Source: Rotaria sp. Silwood1 (lineage: Eukaryota; Rotifera; Eurotatoria; Philodinida; Philodinidae). Taken from it: a stretch of 64,000 nt of DNA. Every line of letters starts with the position of its first letter. The first letter of the stretch is position 1. Below are positions 1-10,611 of the stretch, in pieces. Position numbers and translations under genes: made by a program. The DNA lies in NCBI GenBank assembly GCA_905250075.1, contig CAJNOP010000837.1, positions 1 to 64,000 on the forward strand. Reading direction: 5' to 3'. Under the pieces are notes generated by a model. The model was not told the origin of the DNA. It made no database searches and saw only the letters and a program-made list of their open reading frames with translations.

Positions 1-1482
1 AAATTGATAAAGCTGAAGAATTATGCAAAGAACAACTGAAACGTATACCTCCTAATAATGCGAAGGAACATGTCATAATATACAATCAACTTCGATTAAT
101 TAATGAACAAAAAGGCAATCATAAAACTGTGCTGTCATTTTTTCAAAAGACACTTGCCATGGAAAAAAAGAAATTTCTCCTAGTGATGAACTATATCTAG
201 TTGTTATGTATAATAATATGACTGACGTCTATCATATGATGGAAGACTATTCCAATGTAGATAATTTTTATTAAAAAACACTTAACTTTCGACAAAAATA
301 TCTTTCTCCTAAAGATCCATTGTTGGCCGCCACATACAGCAACATTGCTGGGGTCTATAAATCAAAAGAGGACTATGAAACAGCTCGACAATATTATCAA
401 AAAGCACTTCAAATTGGAGAAGACTGTTTTTGTCCCAAAGATCCAAAGTTGGCTATTATTTATGACAATCAAGCCACAATATATACATTAATGTATAGAT
501 AGGGAGAAGCGCACTCTTTATATAAGAAAGCACATGAAATACAGCAGAAGATGCTCCCTCCTAATCATTCATTATTACTCGCGACCAAAACTAACATGAC
601 CGCTACATATGATTCAATGGGAAACTACTCGACTGCTCTTTCAATGTATAAAGAAATACTGTTAATTCAACAAAAACTGCTCCATGCGAATTAGTCAATG
701 TTAGCTGTGATTTATGACAATATCGATCAGGTATATTTAGAAATGGGGAAGTCTTCAGAAGCACTCTCGCATTGTCAAAAAGCGCAAGAAATCTACGAAA
801 ATTTTGTTTCTAACAATGATCCAAATTTAATAGTTACCACCTATAACAACATTGACCAAATCTATCGGGCAGAAAAAAGTTCTCCGAAGCTCTTGCATAC
901 CATTACAAGGCTCTCAAAATTGAAGAAAACTATTTTTCTTCAGATAATCCAAATTTAGCTACGGCGTATAACAACCTTGGTGGAGTGCATTTAGAAATGG
1001 GTGACTATTCGAAAGCACTTTCACTTTTTCAAAAGGTACTTCAAATACGAGAGAAACACGTTCCACTAGATAATCAATTATTAGCTTCTGTTCACATCAA
1101 CATTGGAAACTGTTAAGAAGCAATTGAACACTTTCAGAATGCACTTTAATTTTACCAAAGTATGCTAAATATTTACAAAAATTCTACAATTCCTAACTCT
1201 CCACAATTAGCGAAGATCTACAATAACATGGGTAAAATATAGTATTCGATGGAAGATTACGCGACTGCACTATATTTTTTTCAACAAACACTCGACATCG
1301 AAGAAAAATGCCTTGATTGTCATAATCCAGCTTTGGCCTACACTCATGATCACACAGCATATTCACTGAAGGGTTTGCAACGATATCAAGACGCTTTCAA
1401 TCATATAAGGAAAGTTGTTGGTATTGTTACATATGTCTTCCAATCAGATGCGCAAACATTGAAGCTTTTTACAAATCACTAG
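1..1482 (+). pseudogene. Tetratricopeptide-repeat (kinesin-light-chain-like) gene, broken and 5'-truncated
   Basis: Conceptual translation gives a run of about 42-residue TPR units with motifs such as YSNIAGVY, ARQYYQKALQI, AVIYDNIDQVYLEMG and ALSHCQKAQEIYE, the long-spaced TPR type of kinesin light chain and of many bdelloid TPR proteins. The frame is interrupted many times: stops near 198-200, 272, 500-502, 692-694, 1114 and 1148, and frame changes near 880-960 and again before 1249. The repeats continue in whichever frame is open, so this is one decayed gene and not several small ones. The 5' end lies outside the window, so any N-terminal effector domain cannot be seen. If functional it would have been a protein-interaction scaffold. 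Intron-free in the visible part. Confident about TPR identity and decay; partner and original length unknown. Confidence 0.85.
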
Positions 1483-2812
1483 GATGTTTTTCTATTAAAA
1501 GTTTTGCGTGTTCTATATCATATGAACACTGAGAAATAAAACGAAAACTTTAATAGTTTATTTTCTATTAGTTTTGAATCACTACTCCAACCAGGGTCCA
1601 TCAGGACCTACGATGAGAGTGAGGATAGCAACATACATGCAGAATGGGTATGGATGTGGATTTCTCTGTGGTGGTCCAAGTCCCGGTGAAAGCTTTTTTG
1701 ACCTTGGCTCGGTTCCATCAAAAGTTTTCAGTCCCCGTCTTGGTCCCGATCCTGGTCCTGATAATTTTAATTTTTTGGATGTCTACATCGGTTCTGGCGC
1801 ATATCTAGAAAACTCCTTTCAAAGGACAGCAGCGATTGATAAGATGTTTGACCTTTAGAGGCGGAGGGAGTGTAAGACTTTTTCCCAAGTTGGAGCGATG
1901 AAAAAAGTAAAGATACATATACCCAGAGTACTTTTCATCATGTGAAGCAAGCAAAAGATACAAAATTTCCTCGATTTGGAGGAGTCAGATGCTACACCCG
2001 CGACAGTCCAACGCTCACGCCACCACTCGTTCTGGGTTTGAGTGTGAGTGTGAGATATGAGGCTAAGAAGAACATCACGCACATTCACTCATAAGCGCCC
2101 ACGCCCGCACCCTGATCGTTCGCCCGTTTTACCTTCTTATTCCATTAAATTGTTATTTTCTACATTGAGTCTTTCCAGAAACTTGGAATACAATACTTTG
2201 GAGAAAATAAAATTAATGATACATATAAGAAAATGAAAATATTCCAGCCATGTTTTCAAAAGTAACATAGTTTTAAGACCATTTTAGAACAGCAGTATTT
2301 TCGAATTTTTTTTAACAAAAACCGGTCTGATCATACTAAAAACAATATTTTTATGAATAACTCGACAAGCTATAGTCAACGATGTCAAAGCATCGGCAAA
2401 GAATTCTGCTCAAATTTCGATTTGCCGACACCCTGCTTCGAATTGTGTCGCCATCTACTCGGAGCATTATATTAATGAAAGGCAACAACCTACTCTGTTG
2501 CCTGAAGATAATTCTTTAATATCTTCTACCTTTTAAACTTTAAATTAAAGACACTCGTCACTGATTTCCATTGTAATGTATTGTGCATCAGGTCTAAGTT
2601 CACTTAGTAATGGTATCCTGATCATCCAATAGAAACGACAGTTATTGTTTACTGGTATTTGCGTCATTGATGATATCAAACAAAGATTATTTGTTCGTAA
2701 AGAACGAATTTAATGTTTTCTTTTAAGAAAAGTCAAAGATCTTAGGGTTCACTTTTCTCATTGTATGAATAGAATGTGTCTACTTTGAATGATTTTCTAG
2801 TTAATATATAAG
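1483..2812. other. Intergenic, with a more GC-rich segment and degenerate TG/CA tracts
   Basis: No recognisable gene. A 94-codon open frame at 1574-1858 begins at TTG and is rich in Gly/Pro; it resembles no family I know and I do not call it. The segment around 1590-2115 is more GC-rich than its surroundings and includes a TG-rich tract near 2034-2070 followed by a CA-rich tract near 2077-2114, like the other telomere-like hairpins in the window. From 2120 to 2812 I see only AT-rich sequence, which must hold the promoter of the phosphoribosyltransferase gene. Confidence 0.5.
2034..2114. repeat. Degenerate telomere-like TG tract facing a CA tract
   Basis: A strand-asymmetric TG tract (GGGTTTGAGTGTGAGTGTGAG) is followed after a short spacer by a CA tract with CACGCACATTCACTC and GCCCACGCCCGCACCC. 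The arrangement matches better-preserved copies near 8704, 29669 and 41558. It is degenerate, and its relation to the TGTGGG telomere unit of bdelloids is inference. Confidence 0.4.
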
Positions 2813-4608
2813 ATGGCAAGTCATAGTGAAACAATAATATTTCGTGATAGAGTTGATGCTGGTCGTCGATTAGCCGCTCACAGTGAATTACAAAAAGTGA
2901 AATCATTGTCACCAGATGAAAAAGGTTCACATCTTGTTATTAGTTTACCACGTGGTGGCACAGTTGTCGGCGATGAAGTTGCTAAACTATTGGGAATAAC
3001 TCATGATTTAGTATTTCCAAGAAAAATCCCATGTCCAGGAGATTCAGAATTTGCTATTGGTGCTGTATCAGAATTTGGCAATGTTTTTTGGAATGATTAT
3101 GCAAAAAAACATGGTCTTATTAATGATCCAAGTGTTCAAGAGAGTAAAAATAAACAAATTGAGGAAGCTCAACGACGAAAACAAGTTTATCGTGGAAAAC
3201 GTCAACCACTGAATGACTTAAGTGGAAAAACAGTTATATTAGTCGATGATGGATTAGCTACAGGTATTGTTTTAAATATACAGCAAACAATGTAAATTTC
3301 CGATAAAGATTAGGTTTTTTTCTTCATTTTAATAGTACACTATTTTAAGAAGCGTTAGATAGATCGGAGGTACATGATATGTTCCACAAACACATTGGAA
3401 AAAACCAGTATTGTGCTCGTTTTTTATGTTGATAATAAACAGAACAATGGTTCTGATACCGTAGGTAACCTATAGTGTAATATATTCTGTGTTGTAAATG
3501 ACATGTTTTAAATATTCGAATTTCGATCCATTTTCAAACGCTCTCATCTAGATTTATAAAAAAGGTACTTTCAAAATGTTTGGAAAAATAGAAAATAGTT
3601 TTATTGGACAAGTGCAATTTGTTGACAATTTCGACAATCATAACAATATGAATATCGACAGACTTTGCAGATGTTATCTGTTCAGTTTTTATAAATTCGG
3701 AAACAAATCATGACACCTGCTTCTTTTTAGGTTTTTTTCGAAAGAGACTTCCTATTTAAAGAAGTTGAATACAATATAACAGTTCTGTAGACAAAAGAAA
3801 AAAAATAATGAACGACACTATTGTCAGGAAAAACCTTAGCGTGAATTGGTAATGGAAGTGATAGAAATAGCGAAAGACAGAAGATGTTTGATAACCTCTG
3901 TAAAAATAATTTCAGTCAAATAATAGTTGAGATTGTGTGAGCTATCAATTTATTATTACAAACCATCTTCAGACACAATTTGGCAATATGATGCATTCTT
4001 TTTTTTCCTTTTTCTGATAACTCATTGATACTCTTCATGACACTCGTTCGTTGAACAAGATTAAATCGAATAGGTGTCATGGAGAATATCAATGAATTAT
4101 CAGAAAGAAGAAAAAAGCTGCGTCATATTGTGTCTGAAAATAGTTTGTGATAATAAACTGAAAGCTCGCACAATCTCGCTATTATCTGACTGAGATTATT
4201 TTTATAGCATTATCAAATGTCTTCTCTCTTACAAATGTTTGAGTGGAATGGTATCGCTAAAAAAATGATTTTCATTGCGTTTGAATAATTGGTGTTGTTT
4301 TTTTTCTGTTCTTAGGTGCAACAATGAAATCAGCTATAAATACTTGTAAGCATTTGAACGTTAAATCGATAATTGTTGCTGTTCCATGTGGTCCGGCCGA
4401 GGGCGTCGAGGAAATTCGCCCATTAGTTAATAAAATAATATGTCTGACCACACCATATGACTATCATGCTGTCGGGCAATGTTACAATACATTCCCACAA
4501 ACAACTGATGGAGAAGTTATTCAAATCATGAAAAAATATCAAGATTTAACTAATACAAATACTCAACGGAGGTATGCATTAAACATCCGTAGAAGTAAAT
4601 CGAAGTGA
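2813..4608 (+). CDS. Bacterial-type phosphoribosyltransferase, two exons
   Basis: Exons 2813-3263 and 4316-4608, 246 residues, stop TGA. The type I PRTase fold is shown by an N-terminal FRDRVDAGRRLA motif, ISLPRGGTVVGDEVAKLLG (about residues 43-61) and the PRPP-binding loop VILVDDGLATGATM (about 141-154). The C-terminal part (IIVAVPCGPAEGVEEI, then AVGQCYNTFPQTTDGEV) matches stand-alone bacterial PRTases of about 210-240 residues, whose exact substrate is generally unknown. The 1052-bp intron (gtattg...ttcttag) splits the Gly codon of the loop; splicing restores ATGATM exactly, which fixes the junction. Reading through the junction instead adds ten residues and stops. The ATG at 2813 is in a fair context and gives the family N-terminus. 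The gene stands alone, flanked by repeats. Likely a bacterial gene acquired horizontally that later gained an intron; the donor cannot be told from here. Confidence 0.88.
3872..4230. repeat. Palindromic (foldback) MITE-like element inside the phosphoribosyltransferase intron
   Basis: The two halves are inverted copies of about 150-160 bp. The left arm begins GAAAGACAGAAGATGTTTG and the right arm ends CAAATGTCTTCTCTCTT; inner matches include AGACACAATTTGGCAATATG against CATATTGTGTCT. By eye the arms agree at about four in five positions. No coding capacity and no clear target duplication, so class unassigned. It makes up about a third of the intron. Confidence 0.75.
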
Positions 4609-5159
4609 TCATCAAGATAGATATTAGTGAGATCAAAGAATTCTTCTCAAATAGAATAATCCTGAATATAACTTGATCTCACACAACTGCCTTTGCTGTA
4701 AGTTCCTAAATGGCCTCAATACTATTGTTATAGATACAAGCTGTGCTCGAGAGAGCCGCTCAAAACATTTTTTGATTTTCTAGAAAATTTTTGACTTTAT
4801 TTTGTTATTTTTTCACCATTGATAAGAAAAGATCTGAATGGTCAGAAAAAAATTTCCGAGCTCTAAATGATGAAAAAGCCTCTAGAAAATTTCCCTTTAT
4901 TTTCCCTTGATCATAACTTACTTTTCAGATTTTGTAATATTTTTTACAAAGCTAGAAGTGATTTTAAGATTCAGCGCGAGTTTAAGAATAAATTCTAAAA
5001 AAAACTAGCTACATATTAGACACAAGAAGTGTATTATTTTATGTTGAAGTTTCAGAGAAAAAACTCTTGTCTTTTATGACTTAAGTGTAAACAAGAACAC
5101 AAACCGTTTTGGAGTTTTCTTTTTATGATGATGAGTCTTATAGATGGCCATCATAGGAG

Positions 5160-5789
5160 CGAGAACGATGTCAGACAAGTATTGTCTGTTTCAAAATAAA
5201 AGACAGATTGCCATTTTTTGAATAAATTTCGCTGAGTACAAAATATAGGCCTGCAGCTTTCATCATTCGAAAGAGCAATGTTCAGACCATCGATCCGTAC
5301 AATATTTATTAGGATGAAAGGTGTTTTATTTTTCATAGGAGTTTTTCGATTGACATTCTTTTCCTTGTGTATTTTCACAATAATCTCTGCTGAAATTACG
5401 CCAGAATGTAGTTCAAATCATCCTGTTTTCTTTGCTATAAAATTACCACATTTTTCATTACCTTGTCGATCTCTTTTTCTAAGCGGACATTCAAAAATGC
5501 CGATAATTTTATATCAGAAAAAGGGTGATTTGAGCGACATTTTAGCGTAATTTGAGCAGAGAGTATTATGAAAATTTATGAAAATACACAAGGAAAAAAA
5601 TGTCAATGGAGAGAGTCCTATGAAAAAAAAGCATATTTCGTCCTAATGAATATTATGCGAACAGATGACCCGAACATTGCTCTTTCGAATGATGAAAACC
5701 GCAGATCTATATCTTCTACCCAGTGAAAGTTATTAAAAAAATGGCAACCTGTCTTTTACTTTGAAACTGACAATAGGAATATTTTCTCG
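5160..5789. repeat. Foldback element with arms of about 230 bp
   Basis: The left arm (from about 5160, GAGAACGATG...GTCTGTTTCAAAATAAAAG) is repeated inverted at the right end (CTTTTACTTTGAAACTGAC...TTTTCTCG, to about 5789). Inner matching blocks include CGAAAGAGCAATGTTCAGAC against GAACATTGCTCTTTCG, and CCTTGTGTATTTTCA against GAAAATACACAAGG. The spacer of about 170 bp has no open frame of note. A palindromic non-autonomous element is the simplest reading. No clean target duplication was found. Confidence 0.75.
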
Positions 5790-7236
5790 TAAGGTGGAAC
5801 CGAGAAACTTGACGAATACTACATTTAGAGGTCTCAGCAACAGTGTGATATTCGCTCGTTTCGTAATTGGTTCAACTGATTCTGTGTTCTTAGTACAATA
5901 GTTCGTTAAGTATATCAGTTTTATTTTTTACGTTTTTGACGTTCACCTTAGATAAAAATGTGATCGAAAAAAGTTTTCATCAATAGTCTTGCTTCAAAAG
6001 AACGAGAGCAGATGAAGTTTTTATGGATAAATCAGAATTGAAAACTGAGCAAAATGGGTGATCTCGATTTATGTTCCTCGAGAGAGGACACTAACAGTGT
6101 TTATTAGATCTTTTGAAAATGTTTTGTTTTGAAATTGTTTTAGTTAATTGTTAGTGGTACTGATACAGATGTAATCGAAATGAGCAAAGAAGCTTATTCA
6201 TAAATGATACAATTGAACGATGATGGAAAAAGTATCGAAACTAGCAACACAATGGATCAAAGAAAATTTCCAAAAAACTTAGATTTAGATTCAGCGTTAT
6301 GGATAACTTTCAAATGAAACATCTCATGATTATTCCAGCTCGCTTGAACCACATTTTTATTTATTTAAAATTGATAATATGGGAGTGTTTATCCGTATAC
6401 AGTTATTTTTTGATCCACTGTGCAAGAATAAAATATCCTTTTTCCTGATCTTTCATCACTTGCTTTCTTCATAGCTGTTTGAAAACTTATCCTTTTCGTT
6501 TGCATTTAGTGGTTTTTATCGATATGAAGACGGATTGGATGGATGTTGGATCCAAACGAAAAAAAATTTTGAAAAAAGCTAAAAATCGATATGAAACGTC
6601 ACTTGTCATGAATTGAATCCATATCCAACGCTCGAGAAAAATGCGGACAATTCGTCCATGGATTAATCTTGTTGATGAGTAAGGTTGTGAAGAACAGACA
6701 TCGTCATCATTGTTCTTTCCATTTTTCTTATCATCGTCTTCTTCCTGTCATCATTCAAACCTTGAACACTTGAACTCATACTCTCTCTCTTCAACTTCAA
6801 TAGACTTGTCTTTCTCCATTATTTTCGTCTCAAATGCATGACATTTTCAGCACAGTCCACTGATATACGATTCGACAAGATCACACCGATTGTGTATAAA
6901 TGTGAGAAGCCACAAAGGAACTAGCATTGAAGCTATCGATGCACAACCAGATATAATTTGTCAGATGGAGTAGTAATAGGACTTTTCTCTCGGCATTATA
7001 GTTATCCTTCTATAATGATAGGAGATGACAGGATAAAATCCAAATAAACAATATCTTCGAGAAGTCAAGCATTCTCCTATTCGTTCTCACAGCATACATA
7101 TAATCGAATTGTGTTCATAGACACCGATATTTTTATGCTCTTGAAATATATTCTTTGAAGCAGGATTACGTTTCTTCTGATAAAATGATTAATAATTGTC
7201 TCTGATACAAATGGCGCAAACTCGTTGGTGTTAGTA

Positions 7237-8209
7237 AAGGGTGATCAGAAAGTTTCGACCCCTCTCAGTAAGTCGATGATATCTACAACAAACTTCTACG
7301 AAGTTATTGATCAAAATATGTCATTTTCTAGAAAAAGATTAGAGCTATATTCTGAAAAAAAGATATTTCGAAATACATAAATCCATAACAATGTTATGGT
7401 CATTTTACTAATCTTGAGTGAAAATTTTTACGTTACATTTTTTGAAAAAGTAAAAAAAAACTCGAATATTTGAGTCGTAAAAGTTGAGCAAAATATTATT
7501 TTCTACATGTTTTTAATAGATACTGTTATATGGTTCGATAGAGTTCGACAAGCTCTACAACAATTTGAATATCAAGAATAATTCAAATTCTGTTTTCAAT
7601 GTAAAACTCGGAAGAAACCACACAGATTAATGAAAATCTCGCATATGTTTCATGAGATAGTATGCTTAACTTTCAATAACTTTATTTGATCGATTGTTAA
7701 TTGATGTTTCGAGATGCAGCGTCGTAAACTGAAGCTGAAAATAACACTTCCGATCTACATGAACAAACGGAACACTCAACCAGCTGAAACTATTCAAAGC
7801 TCAACTTACTCTTGGAAATATTTGATACATGAAATTTTTATTAGTCTTTCTGGTTTCCTTCAAGTTCTATATTGAAAATAGGATCAGAACTTTTTTAAAA
7901 ATTCATATTCTCGTAGAGCTTGTCGAACTCTATCGAGCTATATAAAAATATCTAGAAAACAATATGTCGGTTAGGATATTACGAGCAATTTTTTGTTTTT
8001 GAAAAAAATGTCACTTAAAAATTTTCACTCAAGATTAGTTAAATGACCATAACATTGTTATGGATTTATGTATTTCGAAATATCTTTTTTTCAGAATATA
8101 GCTCTAATCTTTTTCTAGAAAATGACATACTTTGATCAATAACTTCATAGAAGTTTGTTGTAGATATCATCGATTTACTGAGAGGGGTCGAAACTTTCTG
8201 ATCACCCTT
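7237..8209. mobile_element. 973-bp non-autonomous DNA transposon with long terminal inverted repeats
   Basis: The ends are AAGGGTGATCAGAAAGTTTC and its reverse complement GAAACTTTCTGATCACCCTT. The inverted repeats run about 330 bp (7237-7567 and 7911-8209) with very few differences in the outer 100 bp. Both ends are flanked by TAGTA (7232-7236 and 8210-8214), a plausible 5-bp target duplication; a TA duplication with slightly different ends is also possible. The middle shows weaker inverted similarity and no transposase, so it would have to be moved in trans. The near-identity of the arms suggests a fairly young insertion. Superfamily uncertain; Tc1/mariner-like is possible if the duplication is TA. 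Confidence 0.85.
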
Positions 8210-8703
8210 TAGTAGGTAGTAATTCTCTAAGTAGTCTATAAGGAACTGTTGTTTTTTAAGAAATCCTCAAGAGTTCTTTACTATCGACGTTGTACATATA
8301 AACTAATTGAGAATGTTCTATTTGAAGAGTGCCATTTTAGAAACAAGTTTTATATGAATATTTATAAATTGTCAGATTCATGTGTCAAAGATTAAACATG
8401 ATATTTTGTCAGAAAAATGTGAGCAAATAAAAGTTAATTATCTATATTCAATTTTTTTTCTGGTATTTTTATGACTGACCGCCAAAATATCGAACTTGTG
8501 AATAGCGAAAGGCATGTTTCATTATATGAAATAGTGTGAATATCGTAAGGGATTTGGGTGTGCTAGTCACACAACCATGACTTTTGTATCGGCTGAATCT
8601 CAGCTTTAGAGCATGGGATGCAGATGAAACTTATAGGTGATAATATTGAACCAAAATGATGAGTATTTATCAAAAAACTTTCGCGATCGAAGTTGTCAAA
8701 AAA

Positions 8704-8753
8704 GGGTGTGGGTGTGGATATGTGTATAAAGCTTCTTTATACCCACACCCACA
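8704..8753. repeat. TG/CA hairpin resembling bdelloid telomere units
   Basis: GGGTGTGGGTGTGG is followed within 25 bases by ACCCACACCCACA, with a TATAAAG/CTTTATA core, so the segment can fold into a stem of about 20 bp. The G strand contains TGTGGG units. Similar tracts lie near 2034, 29669, 38285 and 41558. Confidence 0.7.
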
Positions 8754-9259
8754 TTTGTCGTCTCGATCAATATTTCGTACATCTTGAATGAACTAATCTA
8801 TCATATAGCACTGAAAATTGTTTAGTTTACATAAAAATATGTATTATATTTTCGAAGAGTATTAATATACATTTATTCAATGAAATCAATCGACTCATAT
8901 GCATGATACGCTCAGAAATTGAATTTAAGTAGTCAATTATTAATCGATGAATCATCACACTCATAATCTATGCGTGGAGACTTGCATCTAACAACAGCTC
9001 ATCTAATCAGAAGGTCTTCCAAATTTAACTTCTTTTTCTATACTGGCCAATACGATTAATTATCAGTGATTTCTTTTAGGTTTCAGAACTTGAATCATCA
9101 TTGATTTGACAAGATTAGACTAGTGACAATACCATTACTACAAATCACAAAAATGAAACCGAGTAGGAAATCAATGATTTTATCCCACAACAATTGAAGT
9201 TCATGAGCCATTTTTAGTCTTATAAGCTAATATTATTAAGATGTTCAGTTCATCCAGAG

Positions 9260-9815
9260 GTAAGACAAGTACCAATGCAGCAAGTGTAAAGTATTTCACT
9301 TGTCTTTGCACAAGTATCCTTGCTCTTGCACTTGTTACTCACTCTGTATGAGTCATAATAACTGCAACATCTAAAATTTTGTAAAACCCGAGAAACTGAT
9401 TATAGATTCGGTTTTCTCGCTCCCGAACACTGTTCACGAAACTTTATAAAGAATAATTCGCTTTGAAGAATGGCTTTTCTTTTGATAAACTCAGAAGACT
9501 TTCGTTGTCGTTACTTGGTAACGATGACTTCCCTAATGAAAATATCCTGAAAAGTTTTGTTTGAAATAAGAAGACGCCCATTCGTTAACAATTTTTTCAT
9601 TTTCAATTCCTATTCTAGTGGAGAATTGCACAGCACATCTTCTAAACAAAGCAAGATTATACGATTAATCTATGCTGAGATATTAGAAAAAAAAACTAGA
9701 TGTTGTAATGGTTATGACTCATTCGGTATAAGTACTAAGTACACTTGATGAGTGTTTGTACTTTTATTTTCATATGAAAAAGTACGAAAAGCACAAGTAC
9801 AAGTACGTTCGTTCA
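9260..9815. repeat. Weak inverted repeat, probably an old palindromic element
   Basis: TGTATGAGTCATAATAACTGCAACATCTA at about 9347-9375 is matched inverted by TAGATGTTGTAATGGTTATGACTCATTC at about 9698-9725. Looser inverted matches rich in ACTTGTAC-like words extend outwards to about 9270 and 9810. No coding content; the boundaries are approximate. Confidence 0.5.
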
Positions 9816-10611
9816 AGATCTGATTTCATCTAAATAGGATGAAATAACATATACGATAAGTCAAATTCATATGACAGGTATAGACCTTTGGATTTCAGTC
9901 ATAGAAAAAGAACTGACTGATTAAAGTTGTCTGAGATCAGATTGCATTGAGAAAATCAATGTTGAGATTGGAATGAAAAACTTAAATCAATCTTATTAAA
10001 AAAATCTATACAATTTAAATCAGACTTAAGAAGAAAGAAACGACGTTTGCTTCAGTTTTATCTTCCAAACAATCTGAAAAAAAAATTAAAACTTTCAAAA
10101 CTTGTAGATTTTGTATAATTTCTAAACACAACACTAGTCGAGAGATATTCGACTTAATCTAAAAATTGAATCATGACTATAATCAACTCAAGTTTCTATT
10201 CCGCATTTTACTACAATAAAAGCTACTGGATATTTCTTTTTTGATTACTAAATTTCTGTTATATAGATAGTTCATAATGTCTTTTTTTTTCACTCTTATC
10301 TATAAATCTTAATAATCTCATTGAAACTCAATCTCAATACAAAGATCCATATAAAAATAGTTGAAGATATCATCTTGTTTGACGTGAATTAGCAATTAAA
10401 TAAATGGTCATTTTCTGAAGCTTATTCAAGACGTACATTAGTAATCGATTTGAAATTTGATCAAATCCTAAAGTTACAACTTTTCCTAGTTCATACAATA
10501 TCAATAATTAAATTTTTACTTTATTTTTTATTAATACAATTTATTCATTGTAATTATATGTCAATATGAATAATGACAAAAATTTTTTATGTGATATAAA
10601 AAAAAAGACAG

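Larger units (their letters stand above)
4609..10611. other. Gene-free 6-kb stretch rich in inverted-repeat elements
   Basis: I find no supportable gene here. The short open frames near 5151-5550 and 9557-9748 fall inside inverted repeats and show no family motifs. The region holds foldback elements at 5160-5789 and 7237-8209, a telomere-like hairpin at 8704-8753 and a weak inverted repeat at about 9260-9815. From 5790 to 7236 and from 9820 to 10611 I see nothing beyond AT-rich sequence; the last part contains the 3' flank of the NmrA-like gene. Confidence 0.6.

Noticed and set aside
1574..1858. 94-codon Gly/Pro-rich open frame
   Set aside because: Starts at TTG, matches no family I know, lies in a GC-rich segment with TG/CA tracts, and has no splice context.
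9557..9748. 63-codon open frame
   Set aside because: Lies inside a weak palindromic element; no family features.
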